A stretch of 64,000 nt of DNA, taken from Peribacillus simplex (GTDB lineage: Bacteria; Bacillota; Bacilli; Bacillales; DSM-1321). The notes beneath the pieces were generated by a model. The model was given only the letters and a program-made list of their open reading frames with translations, did no database searches and had not been told where the DNA came from. The translations under genes and the position numbers were made by a program. The DNA lies in the NCBI RefSeq assembly GCF_001578185.1, contig NZ_CP011008.1, positions 1,206,001 through 1,270,000 of the forward strand, read 5' to 3'. Positions 17,899-29,169 of this stretch are shown here, piece by piece; position 1 is the first letter of the stretch; the number at the start of each line of letters is the position of its first letter.

Positions 17899-19746
17899 AT
17901 GTGTGGGATAACAGGCTGGGTGCATTTTCAAAAAGATTTACGGACAAAAACGAAAACACTGGAAAACATGACAAAAACGTTGGCAAAGCGGGGGCCAGAC
18001 GAGGAAAATGTTTGGTGCGAAGCCCATGTTGCCTTTGGTCATAAACGGTTAACGGTTGTCGATGCGGAAGGCGGAAAACAGCCGATGACGAAATATCACG
18101 AAAACGGCAGGTATACGCTTTGTTATAACGGAGAGCTATATAACACCGAGGATATTCGTAAACAGCTATTATTAAAAGGATATTCCTTTAACGGTCATTC
18201 TGATACAGAAGTTTTACTAACTTCTTATATAGAATGGAAAGAAAAATGCATTGACTTGTTCAATGGGATTTTTGCGTTTGGGATTTGGGATGAAAAGGAA
18301 CAGAAATTATTCGTTGGAAGAGATCGGATGGGGGTAAAACCATTCTTTTACGCGGAAAGGGACGGCGGGTTCATTTTTGGATCGGAATTGAAGGCGATTC
18401 TAGCCCATCCCGAAGTTAAAACGGAGATCGACCGCAGTGGACTATCTGAAGTTTTTGGTGTTGGTCCATCCAGAAAGCCAGGTTCAGGCGTATTTCATAA
18501 TATCCAGGAGTTAAGGCCTGCCCATGCGCTTACCTTATCAAGGAAAGGCCTCCGGATTTGGAGATATTGGAATGTGAAAAGCGAAGAACATCGAGATACC
18601 CTTGATGAAACGGCCGAGAAGGTCCGCTTCCTTGTCGAGGACGCAGTGACGCGGCAACTGGTATCTGATGTTCCACTTTGTACTTTCTTGTCAGGAGGGC
18701 TTGACTCAAGCGCCATAACGGCCATTGCAGCAAACGTCTATCAAAAAGAAGGGAAAGGCCAGCTTCATACGTATTCCATTGATTATGAAGATAATGAACG
18801 CTATTTTAAGGCAAATGATTTTCAGCCTAACTCTGATGGGCATTGGATTAATAAGATGTCTGAAACTTTTAACACGGTTCACCATTCATCGATCATCACT
18901 CAAGAACAGTTAACGGATTATTTAACAGAGGCTGTCCTTGTAAGGGACCTTCCAGGCATGGCGGATGTCGATTCTTCTTTACTTTGGTTTTGTAAGGAAA
19001 TCAAGCAGGATTTTGTCGTAGGCCTGTCTGGCGAGTGTGCGGACGAAATTTTTGGCGGTTATCCTTGGTTTCATCGTGAGGATGATTTGAATCGTGCCGG
19101 CTTCCCATGGATGAGATCGACCAATGAGCGGGTGTCTTTATTGAAATCGGGATGGCGTGAGAAATTGAAGCTTGAGGAATATGCGCAGGAAGCCTATTTT
19201 ACCACCCTTGCCGAAACGCCCAAATTGGAAGGGGAAAATGGTGTGGCAGCAAAGCGGAGAGAGCTTTTCTATGTGAATTTATTATGGTTCATGACGACTC
19301 TTCTTGACCGGAAGGACCGGATGAGTATGGGGGCAAGTCTAGAGGTCCGCGTCCCATTTGCCGATCATCGCCTTGTTGAATATGCATGGAACATTCCTTG
19401 GGAAATGAAAATGGAAGGCAACCGTGAAAAGGGTATTCTGAGGAAAGCGTTGGAGGGGCTTTTACCTGATGAGGTATTGTATCGCAAAAAAAGTCCATAC
19501 CCAAAAACCCATAACCCTATATATACAGACCGTGTGCAGGCATTGTTGAAGGACTTGCTGACGGATAAAAATTCGGTCCTGCATGAGTTCTTTGATAAAC
19601 AGAAGCTCACGGATATAGTAGATTCCAAAGGTGCCGCTTTTAAAGTGCCATGGTTCGGGCAATTGATGTCAGGTCCACAGTTGCTCGCTCACTTGGCACA
19701 AACCCATGTATGGTTCAAAGAATATGATATCCAAATAATCGATTGA
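17899..19746 (+). CDS. asnO: Asparagine synthetase (glutamine-hydrolysing), AsnO type
   Basis: AsnB/AsnO family enzyme converting aspartate, glutamine and ATP to asparagine. The 615-residue protein (about 614 in B. subtilis AsnO) starts MCGITGWVHF, so the nucleophile Cys2 becomes N-terminal after Met removal. The N-terminal glutaminase domain contains RGPDE and YNGELYN; the synthetase domain has the pyrophosphate loop SGGLDSS (265-271). The start was placed at 17899 because Cys2 must follow the initiator; an upstream in-frame ATT-GTC extension has no role. B. subtilis asnO is known to be active in sporulation, and the synteny supports orthology. Confidence 0.93.
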   Translation: MCGITGWVHFQKDLRTKTKTLENMTKTLAKRGPDEENVWCEAHVAFGHKRLTVVDAEGGKQPMTKYHENGRYTLCYNGELYNTEDIRKQLLLKGYSFNGHSDTEVLLTSYIEWKEKCIDLFNGIFAFGIWDEKEQKLFVGRDRMGVKPFFYAERDGGFIFGSELKAILAHPEVKTEIDRSGLSEVFGVGPSRKPGSGVFHNIQELRPAHALTLSRKGLRIWRYWNVKSEEHRDTLDETAEKVRFLVEDAVTRQLVSDVPLCTFLSGGLDSSAITAIAANVYQKEGKGQLHTYSIDYEDNERYFKANDFQPNSDGHWINKMSETFNTVHHSSIITQEQLTDYLTEAVLVRDLPGMADVDSSLLWFCKEIKQDFVVGLSGECADEIFGGYPWFHREDDLNRAGFPWMRSTNERVSLLKSGWREKLKLEEYAQEAYFTTLAETPKLEGENGVAAKRRELFYVNLLWFMTTLLDRKDRMSMGASLEVRVPFADHRLVEYAWNIPWEMKMEGNREKGILRKALEGLLPDEVLYRKKSPYPKTHNPIYTDRVQALLKDLLTDKNSVLHEFFDKQKLTDIVDSKGAAFKVPWFGQLMSGPQLLAHLAQTHVWFKEYDIQIID

Positions 19747-19750
19747 AAAA

Positions 19751-19783
19751 AACGGGGCCGATGATTTTCATTGCCCCGTTTTC
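19751..19783. terminator. Bidirectional terminator asnO / neopullulanase
   Basis: Stem AACGGGGC / GCCCCGTT, T-rich on both sides (a run of seven T on the minus strand), between two convergent genes. Confidence 0.8.
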
Positions 19784-19789
19784 ATTGTC

Positions 19790-21820
<2,031 letters not shown>

Positions 21821-21914
21821 TTTAGGGACTTTGTTTGATTGGCTGAACTGAAAAACAGTATTATTTGGTGCTTTTGGACATGATAAAATAAACATTTTAA
21901 AAAGGAGAATGAAA

Positions 21915-23162
21915 ATGAAGAAGCTGATTTTTCATTTTTTCATGTCCATGTTCTTGATCGTTATTGTAAGTGCTTGTGGATCCAGTTCAGATTTGGAAAA
22001 TAAAGTAGTGACAGAAAATAAGAAAAACGAAGAAGCCAGTAATGAAGCGAAGCCGAAAAAATTGATCATTTGGGAGGAAAAAGGTAAAGCCGAGGCCCTA
22101 AAGCCAGTAATTGAGGCATTTGAAAAAGAATATGGAATCAAAGTTGAGCATAAAGAGCTGGAAATAGCTACCGAGATGTATCACCGGCTTCGTCGTGATG
22201 GGCCAATCGGAAACGGAAAAGCGCCGGATGTTGTTACTTTTTCCCATGACAAAGTCGGGCGTATCGTGAAGGAAGGCCTAATTCAGGAAGTGAAGATGAA
22301 TGAAGAAGTAATAAATGCCTTCATTGAATCTTCAATCAGGGGGGAAATGTATCAAGATAAGGTATTTGGATTGCCGAAATCCGTGAACACTACCGTTTTC
22401 ATTTATAATAAAAAATTGATGGCTAAAGCTCCTGAAACGATGGATGACCTATATAAAATGGCGAAGAAATCAAGAAAAGGGAAAGTGTATGGTTACTATG
22501 CCAAATGGAATGATTTCCATGATGCGTATGGAGTGATGGCTGGAATGGGAGGTTATGTATTTAGAGATAAGGATGGAAATCTGGACCCTTCGGACATTGG
22601 TTTGAATAATAAGAGTGCAATAAAAGGGGCTCGGTACATCCAAAAATGGTATAAAGCGGATCTGATTCCAAAAGGCGACGAGGCAGCAATCGGGAAGTTA
22701 TTTGATCAAGGGAATTTGGCTTCTTTCATGAGTGACGGTAACTCATTTTCCAAGAGAAAGGATACAGGAATTGCCCCTTTGCCAAAATTGCCAAATGGTC
22801 AGCCAATGAAAACGTTCATGGAAATCAAAGGCTGGCATGTAACAGCATTCACTAAACATCCTTACTGGTCTACGAAGTTAGTGGAATATTTGACAAACGA
22901 TGATAATGCAGTCCAGCGTTATGAAAAAACAGGGGAAATCCCCCCGAATAAGGCAATCAAACAAAACCCAGCAATCAATGAAGATAAAAGGGCACAAGCC
23001 TTAAGCATACAAATACAATACGCTGAACCTGTGCCGAATATTCCGGAAATGAATAAGGTATGGGGTCCGATGAATTCTGCCATGGATGATATATCCACTG
23101 AAAAAGCAAAACCAAAAAGGGCTTTGGATAAAGCTGTGAAAACGATAAAAAAAGAACGTTAA
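21915..23162 (+). CDS. Maltodextrin ABC transporter substrate-binding lipoprotein (MdxE-like)
   Basis: The 415-residue protein has a lipoprotein signal peptide with lipobox VSAC (Cys21), a Ser/Glu/Asn-rich linker, and a type 1 extracellular solute-binding fold (KLIIWEEKGKAEALKPVIEAFEKEYGIKVE). Later blocks (APDVVTFSHDKVGRI, GLPKSVNTTVFIYNK, GWHVTAF) are characteristic of maltose/maltodextrin binding proteins. It would capture maltodextrins at the outer face of the membrane. The second ATG (21915) is used because the first is only one base from the GGAG ribosome site. No membrane permease or ATPase gene follows, unlike the mdxEFG arrangement. Confidence 0.88.
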   Translation: MKKLIFHFFMSMFLIVIVSACGSSSDLENKVVTENKKNEEASNEAKPKKLIIWEEKGKAEALKPVIEAFEKEYGIKVEHKELEIATEMYHRLRRDGPIGNGKAPDVVTFSHDKVGRIVKEGLIQEVKMNEEVINAFIESSIRGEMYQDKVFGLPKSVNTTVFIYNKKLMAKAPETMDDLYKMAKKSRKGKVYGYYAKWNDFHDAYGVMAGMGGYVFRDKDGNLDPSDIGLNNKSAIKGARYIQKWYKADLIPKGDEAAIGKLFDQGNLASFMSDGNSFSKRKDTGIAPLPKLPNGQPMKTFMEIKGWHVTAFTKHPYWSTKLVEYLTNDDNAVQRYEKTGEIPPNKAIKQNPAINEDKRAQALSIQIQYAEPVPNIPEMNKVWGPMNSAMDDISTEKAKPKRALDKAVKTIKKER

Positions 23163-23211
23163 AATCGTGTTCTGCTTATTCCAGTCATTAAGCGTAACTA
23201 GTATCTCCAAA

Positions 23212-23241
23212 TTGTCCCTTTAGTGTAAAGTTTTTTATAAT
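23212..23241 (+). promoter_or_regulatory. Sigma-A promoter of the amylase-homologue gene
   Basis: TTGTCC and TATAAT with 18-base spacing lie 70 bases upstream of the start codon. This suggests expression separate from the binding-protein gene. Confidence 0.5.
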
Positions 23242-23312
23242 TTGGATTTGACGTTAAGGGGCCAAAAGGCTAATCTTAAAGGCGTAAAGAGATAGCTAGG
23301 AGGAGAGCGGAT

Positions 23313-24848
23313 ATGAGAAAAAGAGTGTTATCACTCGCTTTAATTCCGTTGCTTCTTTTTTACGCCATTCCAGTAGGAGCAGCTGAAAAAGAACAACGAA
23401 CTTGGAAGGATGAAATCGTATATTCATTATTAGTCGACCGATTTTTCGATGGTAATATACAAAATAATGGAGACGCGAATGTCAATGACCCTTCTGCGTT
23501 TAATGGTGGGGATTTTGAAGGTGTCACGAAGAAACTGAATTATTTAAAAGATATGGGTTTTACAGCTATCATCCTTTCACCGATTTTCGCTAATGATGAA
23601 AATGGTTATCATGGTGATTGGGTGACCGATTTTTATAAAACGGATAAACACTATGGGACGATTAAAGAGTTTAAAAAACTCGTGAATGAGGCACATAAAC
23701 GCGATATGAAGGTGATCATTGATTTTCAAGCTAATAATGTGGGTCCTGAATCATCATGGCTGACAGACCCTGAAAAACAAGGTTGGTTCCATGAAGAAAA
23801 AAAGATTTCCAAGGACGGAAATCAGGATGATTTGGAAACAGGATGGGTTGATGGTCTTCCGGATTTGAATCAAGACAATGATGAAACGCGGAAATATTTA
23901 CTTGATGCGGCCAAATGGTGGATTACGGAAACCGATATTGATGGATACCGTTTAAATAAAGTCCAATACGTAGCAAAAGATTTTTGGAAGGAATTTGTGG
24001 ATGCAGTCAAATCTGAAAAATCAAACTTCTATACAATAGGAGATGTACAAGGTGATGCCGATTTGATTTCAAGCTACAAGCAGACGGGTATCGATGCTTT
24101 TATGGCTTATCCGCAAAATGCCGAACTACGGAAAGCATTTGCTGCATCCGATAAAGAATTTAAACCTGTTTTTAATGCATTTGCGAAAAGTGAAGATGAA
24201 TTTGGGAGAAATGCTCCTCAGGCATTGTTCATGGACACTCAGGGAATGCCCCGATTTACCAAGGATGCAGCCGATCATAACGAAAATCCAGGTTCCAGAT
24301 GGAAAATGGCTCTGTCATATCTCTATACGGTGCCAGGAGTGCCAATCGTATTTTATGGATCGGAAATAGCCTTAAATGGCGATAGTGCCCCGGATAATCA
24401 TAAATTGATGAATTTTAAGACAGAACAGGAATTGGTCGAATATATAACAAAGCTTTCCGATCTCAGAGACATGTACCCAGCATTGATAAAAGGGGATTTG
24501 GAGCTTCTATATGAAAAAGGTGGAGCTTCGGTTTTCAAGCGTGTGTATGGTGATGAAACGATTGTCGTCGCTATGAACAATACGACTGAAACTCAAACGA
24601 TAAACCTTACTGAAAAGGAACTTGAAAAGAATAAAGAGTTGAGAGGTATGCTGAATGGGGATCTGGTCCGCAGTAAGGACAACAGCTACTCTATCGTAAT
24701 CGACAGGGAGACGACGGAAGTCTACACACTTTCACCTAAGTCGATTATTAATATTCCTTACCTGTTAGTTATAGGATTGGTTCTTCTTATTTTTGGTATA
24801 TTCATTGCTTTGGTTATTAAGCGTTCAAAACGGAACCAACCAAAATAA
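23313..24848 (+). CDS. Membrane-anchored GH13 amylase homologue with a degenerate active site
   Basis: The 511-residue protein has a secretion signal (about 1-23, cleavage near VGAAEK), a GH13 barrel and a C-terminal membrane helix (about 479-501, IPYLLVIGLVLLIFGIFIAL) followed by a positively charged tail, so the domain is displayed outside and anchored. The fold is clear (IVYSLLVDRFFDG, GDFEGVTKKLNYLKDMGFTA, PGVPIVFYGSE). The catalytic positions, however, are changed: nucleophile Asp to Asn215 (DGYRLNKV), acid/base Glu to Asp244 (IGDVQ), third Asp to Gly311 and its neighbouring His to Gln310 (MDTQGMPRF). The region I histidine is Asn142. Hydrolysis is therefore unlikely. A glycan-binding, presenting or sensing role is inference. 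Good ribosome site AGGAGGAG. Confidence 0.85.
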   Translation: MRKRVLSLALIPLLLFYAIPVGAAEKEQRTWKDEIVYSLLVDRFFDGNIQNNGDANVNDPSAFNGGDFEGVTKKLNYLKDMGFTAIILSPIFANDENGYHGDWVTDFYKTDKHYGTIKEFKKLVNEAHKRDMKVIIDFQANNVGPESSWLTDPEKQGWFHEEKKISKDGNQDDLETGWVDGLPDLNQDNDETRKYLLDAAKWWITETDIDGYRLNKVQYVAKDFWKEFVDAVKSEKSNFYTIGDVQGDADLISSYKQTGIDAFMAYPQNAELRKAFAASDKEFKPVFNAFAKSEDEFGRNAPQALFMDTQGMPRFTKDAADHNENPGSRWKMALSYLYTVPGVPIVFYGSEIALNGDSAPDNHKLMNFKTEQELVEYITKLSDLRDMYPALIKGDLELLYEKGGASVFKRVYGDETIVVAMNNTTETQTINLTEKELEKNKELRGMLNGDLVRSKDNSYSIVIDRETTEVYTLSPKSIINIPYLLVIGLVLLIFGIFIALVIKRSKRNQPK

Positions 24849-24926
24849 TCATATACCTCTCGATGTCGGTAGCTGCCAAACATTGTCCCTAAGGCTTTGT
24901 GGAAAACAGGATCGGGAGGGTACAGC

Positions 24927-26576
24927 ATGAATAAGACCTGGTGGAAAGAAGCGGTTTGCTATCAAATTTACCCGCGCAGTTTCATGGATAGTAATGGTGA
25001 TGGCGTCGGAGATATAAAAGGATTGATTTCAAAGCTCGATTATCTGCAGGATTTAGGGATAGATGTTATTTGGATTTGTCCATTTTACAAGTCCCCCAAT
25101 GCTGATAATGGCTATGATATTAGTGATTATCAGGCCGTATCCGATGAGTTCGGTTCAATCGAAGATATCGAACTGTTATTGAAAGATGTTCACGCACGTG
25201 GGATGAAGGTGATACTCGATCTTGTTTTGAACCATACAAGTGATGAGCACCCATGGTTCGTCGAGTCACGTTCGTCCCGCGATAATCCTAAACGGGATTG
25301 GTATATATGGAGGGATGGGCAGGACGGAAGGGAGCCTAATAATTGGGAAAGTATCTTTTCCGGAAGTGCCTGGAAGTTCGATGAAAGGACCAATCAATAC
25401 TATTTACATTTATTTGCCGAAAAACAGCCAGATTTAAACTGGAAAAATACTGATGTACGAAATGCATTGTATGAAATGGTAAATTGGTGGCTCGACAAGG
25501 GAATTGATGGCTTCCGGATTGATGCTATCACTCATATTCATAAGCGTGAGGGCTTGCCGGATATGCCCAATCCTTATTGGCATCAGTATGTACCTGCGTT
25601 TGAAATGCACACCAATCAGGATGGGATTCTGGATTACCTTCAGGAGTTGAAAGAAGAGACTTTCTCTAAGTATGATATCATGACGGTCGGTGAGGCCAAT
25701 GGCGTCAGGATTGAGCAGGCTGAAGATTGGGTTGGGGAATTGAATGGGAAATTCAATATGATATTTCAATTTGAACATCTTGGACTTTGGAATAGGGGAC
25801 AGAATCACGATGTTGATGTTCAGGGGTTAAAACGCACAATGACCAAATGGCAAAAAGTGATGAAAAACAAAGGCTGGAATGCTTTGTTTTTTGAAAACCA
25901 TGACCAGCCGAGAAGTGTCTCGACATGGGGAAATGATCATCAATATTGGTTGGAAAGCGCAAAAATGATTGGGGCTCTATACTTTTTCATGCAAGGGACA
26001 CCTTTTATTTATCAAGGTCAGGAAATAGGTATGACGAATGTCCAATTTGATTCTATTGATGATTATGATGATGTTGGAATGAAAAACTTTTACCGGATTG
26101 AGACCTCCAAAGGCCGTCCACATGATGAAATCATGAACATTATCTGGCATAGCGGCCGTGATAATTCACGAACCCCGATGCAATGGAATGAAAATGAAAA
26201 TGGTGGGTTCACGCACGGAAGACCTTGGATGAGGGTTAATTCCAATTATCGCGCCATTAATGTAGAACAGCAGAAGAATGACCCATCATCCATTTATCAT
26301 TTTTATAAAAAGATGATTGAACTTCGAAAAAAACATCAGGTCCTTGTTTATGGGGAATATGAATTATTATGGGAAGATCACCCTGAACTTTATATTTATA
26401 CAAGAAGTATGAATGAAAATTCAGTGATGGTAGTATGTAACTATAGTATGAATCACCACCAAATCAACCTTTCCCATTGGGGTAAGATGGAACTTTTACT
26501 AGCTAATTATGATGATTGCCCTGAAGGGTCCGTTATAGATTTACGGCCATATGAAACGAGGATTTATCGTTATTGA
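24927..26576 (+). CDS. GH13_31 alpha-glucosidase (MalL-like)
   Basis: Cytoplasmic 549-residue alpha-glucosidase of the oligo-1,6-glucosidase/exo-alpha-1,4-glucosidase group, releasing glucose from the non-reducing end of maltodextrins or isomalto-oligosaccharides. All catalytic residues are intact: Asp199 (GFRIDAITH), Glu256 (VGEANG) and Asp326 (ENHDQPR). Ala at position 200, rather than the Val of oligo-1,6-glucosidases, points to a preference for alpha-1,4 linkages (inference from known family members). The ATG at 24927 has a GGGAGGG ribosome site. It lies 78 bases after the amylase homologue and is probably in the same transcript. Confidence 0.9.
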   Translation: MNKTWWKEAVCYQIYPRSFMDSNGDGVGDIKGLISKLDYLQDLGIDVIWICPFYKSPNADNGYDISDYQAVSDEFGSIEDIELLLKDVHARGMKVILDLVLNHTSDEHPWFVESRSSRDNPKRDWYIWRDGQDGREPNNWESIFSGSAWKFDERTNQYYLHLFAEKQPDLNWKNTDVRNALYEMVNWWLDKGIDGFRIDAITHIHKREGLPDMPNPYWHQYVPAFEMHTNQDGILDYLQELKEETFSKYDIMTVGEANGVRIEQAEDWVGELNGKFNMIFQFEHLGLWNRGQNHDVDVQGLKRTMTKWQKVMKNKGWNALFFENHDQPRSVSTWGNDHQYWLESAKMIGALYFFMQGTPFIYQGQEIGMTNVQFDSIDDYDDVGMKNFYRIETSKGRPHDEIMNIIWHSGRDNSRTPMQWNENENGGFTHGRPWMRVNSNYRAINVEQQKNDPSSIYHFYKKMIELRKKHQVLVYGEYELLWEDHPELYIYTRSMNENSVMVVCNYSMNHHQINLSHWGKMELLLANYDDCPEGSVIDLRPYETRIYRY

Positions 26577-26664
26577 CCTTTAAATGACTTCTTGTATATT
26601 ACCTTAAAACCCTATGTGGTTAGTCGTCTGACTTCTTTCCTTCCAAAAGACTTGTCGTTTTTTT

Positions 26665-26694
26665 AGAAGCTGATCCAAAATCAGCTTCTTTTTA
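26665..26694 (+). terminator. Terminator of the maltodextrin gene set
   Basis: Perfect 10-bp stem AGAAGCTGAT / ATCAGCTTCT with a five-base loop, followed by TTTTTAATTTT. The rest of the 328-base gap up to the LacI gene shows only AT-rich sequence with possible -10 elements (TATAAT near 26815). Confidence 0.85.
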
Positions 26695-26904
26695 ATTTTA
26701 AAAAAAGGTTGGAAAAAACGGAAAATTCGGTATTTTCTGAAATGTGGACGAGTGGAAAAAAAAAGTATGGATATATCTGTTGGACTGAGTGTATTATGAA
26801 TACATACAAATGTATAATTATAAAATCTATTAGTGAAGTGTTTATTGGTATTCACCTTTTTTGGAATGAAATCAATAAAGGCTAAGAGGGGAGAGGGGAA
26901 ATGC

Positions 26905-27948
26905 ATGGCCATCACGATAAAAGATGTGGCACAGCTGGCGAATGTTGCTCCTTCAACAGTTTCTCGGGTGATTGCAAATAATCCTCGAATAAGTGAAAAA
27001 ACAAAGGTAAGGGTACGTAAGGCGATGAATAAATTAGGGTACCATCCAAATTTCATTGCACGTAGTCTTGCCAATCAATCAACCAGGATCATTGGCTTGG
27101 TCCTGCCAAGTTCGTCAAATGATTATTATCAAAATCCATTTTTTCCAACGATTCTCCAGGGTCTTAGTGAGGGAGCTCAGGAAAACCATTATTCCCTGTT
27201 GCTAGGCACGGGAAAAACCGAAGATGAAATCTACGAAGGAGTCGTAAACATGGTGCAGGGGGGGATGGTGGATGGAATAATCCTGATGTATTCCAGGATG
27301 AACGATCACATTCTGACCTATTTGAGGGCAAGGGATTTTCCTTTTGTCATCATTGGGAAACCCTATGATTTTCTCGATGAGATAACATATGTTGATAACG
27401 ATAATGTCTTGGCAGCCGAACAGGCAACAGATTATCTCATTCAGCTAGGACATGAAAGGATTGGATTCATCGGAGGCGATGTAACCCTTGTGATGACGCA
27501 TGATCGCCTATTAGGATATGAACGGGCTTTGAAGAGGGCTGGGATCGATCGAAGGAGGGAATATACCCTGCATGAAGACTTTTTGCATGAAGGTGGACAA
27601 GCAGCTGCAAAAAGATTGCTTGCCATTGATGAACCGCCAACTGCTTTGGTGGTCAGTGATGATCTTATGGCACTTGGCATCGTGCATTCACTTCGCGAGA
27701 TGGGTGTTCGCACTCCAGAAGAAATGTCCATCGTCAGCTTCAATAACGTTATTTTCTCTGAACTATCATTGCCTGCCCTGACTTCTGTAGATATTAATAT
27801 TTTCGATTTGGGATATCAGGCCGCTAAGGGTATCATTCAAAGGCTGCAAACTGGAGATACTCCTGTTGGGTCCATCATTCCACATCATTTCGTGGAAAGG
27901 CATTCCTGCAGACCAATCAAGCAAGGTGCGATGGCCTTGACTTATTAA
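26905..27948 (+). CDS. LacI-family transcriptional regulator of the maltodextrin locus
   Basis: A 347-residue repressor with an N-terminal LacI helix-turn-helix (ITIKDVAQLANVAPSTVSRVI, residues 3-22), hinge region (LGYHPNFIARSLA) and a periplasmic-binding-like sensor domain (IIGLVLPSS, GHERIGFIGGD, PTALVVSDDLMALGI). Position at the end of the maltodextrin genes suggests that it controls them in response to maltose or maltodextrin, as MalR/MdxR (YvdE) do; that assignment is by context. The start at 26905 follows AGGGGAGAGGGGA. Confidence 0.88.
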   Translation: MAITIKDVAQLANVAPSTVSRVIANNPRISEKTKVRVRKAMNKLGYHPNFIARSLANQSTRIIGLVLPSSSNDYYQNPFFPTILQGLSEGAQENHYSLLLGTGKTEDEIYEGVVNMVQGGMVDGIILMYSRMNDHILTYLRARDFPFVIIGKPYDFLDEITYVDNDNVLAAEQATDYLIQLGHERIGFIGGDVTLVMTHDRLLGYERALKRAGIDRRREYTLHEDFLHEGGQAAAKRLLAIDEPPTALVVSDDLMALGIVHSLREMGVRTPEEMSIVSFNNVIFSELSLPALTSVDINIFDLGYQAAKGIIQRLQTGDTPVGSIIPHHFVERHSCRPIKQGAMALTY

Positions 27949-27950
27949 AC

Positions 27951-27982
27951 GAAAGGGCATTACGTAAAAGTAATGCCCTTTC
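27951..27982 (+). terminator. Hairpin after the LacI-family gene
   Basis: Perfect 13-bp stem (GAAAGGGCATTAC / GTAATGCCCTTTC) starting three bases after the stop codon. The T tract is weak, but a second hairpin (TGTAGACAAAACTCGAT / ATCGAGTTTGTCTACA, ending in T7 near 28029) follows at once. Confidence 0.7.
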
Positions 27983-27986
27983 AGTC

Positions 27987-28255
27987 TGTAGACAAAACTC
28001 GATGAAAATCGAGTTTGTCTACAATTTTTTTATGGCTTGTACAATTTGAACGTTGATTGGAACGTAGGGCTCGCTTTCTGCGGGCAGTCCTCACTTTGGG
28101 CTGCCATGAATGTAAAGAAGATGGCCAATTGGACATGGCAAGGTCTAAAAATGGCCTAACATAGTGGGCTCGTATAGACCCAATTCCTTAATATTGAGCA
28201 AAATTCAAAGGGAATTTCAAAAGGGGTTCGGAATGTTAATTCCTAACCCCTTTTG
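27987..28255 (+). mobile_element. Internally deleted, inverted copy of the IS remnant (copy B)
   Basis: Reverse-complemented, this 270-base stretch aligns with both ends of the element at 7.4-8.6 kb. The part 28119-28255 corresponds to the hairpin end and the untranslated tail of copy A (CTCAATATTAAGGAATTGG, CCATGTCCAATTGGCCATC). The part 27987-28100 corresponds to the repeat-side end (CAACGTTCAAATTG, TGTAGACAAACTCGATTTT). Nearly 1 kb between them, including the transposase, is gone. The hairpin abuts the stop codon of the hydrolase pseudogene and may serve as its terminator. Confidence 0.78.
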
Positions 28256-29044
28256 CTAGAATTGCACGCTGAAACTTTTGAATGTATGTACACCGGTTCC
28301 GTGTCTGACTAAGTTATTATCTCTAAGATATTGAATGGCTTCGAGGACTTCCTCAAGAATCCTTGGTTCGAGGCCGAGCTTGTTGTGTCCGCCATAGATT
28401 TTGGAGACTTCCTGGAGCTTAGCGATTTTTTCTAACGAATGCACAAGGTCTTCAGGGCTTGTCGATGGGTAAAATGCATAAACTGGTGTATCTGAATAAA
28501 GCAGGTCACCAGTAAATAAATAACCTGTTTCATTATCCAAAATAGAAATGTGGCCAGGTGAATGCCCAGGCGTGTGATAAATGCCTAAACTGCGGTTCCC
28601 AAGATCAATGGTTTCCCCATCTGTTAAGAGCTTATCAGGGTACCCTTGGAATGGCTTGTATGTAATAGGGTCGAATGATTCCGGGACGGGTATGGTGATA
28701 TCCCGAGCCATTTCTTTTCTTATTTGTTCCAAAGACAAACCTTTAATGCCATTGATCAGCTAATCGGCATCATCACCATGAACATAAATTTTATCAAAAT
28801 CCCCATGACCGCCAATATGATCCGCATGCACATGTGTGGTCAGGACGATAATAGGAAGATCGGTAAGCTGGTTCGTAATTCGCTTAATCGAATCGATGCC
28901 TAACCCTGTATCGATTAACGCAGCCCTGGTCTCCCCAAGTAGTAAAAAGGAGTGGACGTTCTCCCAATGACCATATTCACTAATTGCGAACGTTTCTGAG
29001 TCCAATTCCTGAACGGTGAACCATGGATCTACAATATTTTTCAA
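28256..29044 (-). pseudogene. Metallo-beta-lactamase-fold hydrolase interrupted by an in-frame TAG
   Basis: A full-length MBL-fold hydrolase sequence is present: zinc motif THVHADHIGGH, then HTPGHSPGH, the GDLLYSD metal aspartate and a C-terminal GGHN. After the codons for DDAD, however, there is a TAG stop (28760-28762), and the same frame continues without any shift (LINGIKGLSLEQIRKE). A TGG tryptophan to TAG change explains it in one base. The truncated product would lack half of the metal ligands. The likely start is TTG 29044, which has an AGAAGGAG ribosome site; an ATG at 29068 lies before that site. Substrate unknown. The alternatives are a sequencing error or a recent mutation. Confidence 0.85.
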
Positions 29045-29108
29045 ATGGCACAACTCCTTCTCATACATATACTTCCGTTTAAACTGGAAATATCCTGCTT
29101 GAAAAAAG

Positions 29109-29149
29109 TAAAAGCAGCGGATTTCAATTTGCGAAGTCCACTGCTTTTA
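29109..29149 (-). terminator. Terminator of the SDR gene
   Basis: Read on the minus strand, a long imperfect stem (AAAAGCAGTGGACTT / AAATCCGCTGCTTTT) ends in TTTTACTTTTTT, between the SDR gene and the hydrolase pseudogene. Confidence 0.7.
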
Positions 29150-29169
29150 TCGCTAAGGAAGTTAAGGCC

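Noticed and set aside
24897-24926. Earlier in-frame start for the alpha-glucosidase
   Set aside because: It would begin before the GGGAGGG ribosome site and add ten residues not found at the start of GH13_31 enzymes.
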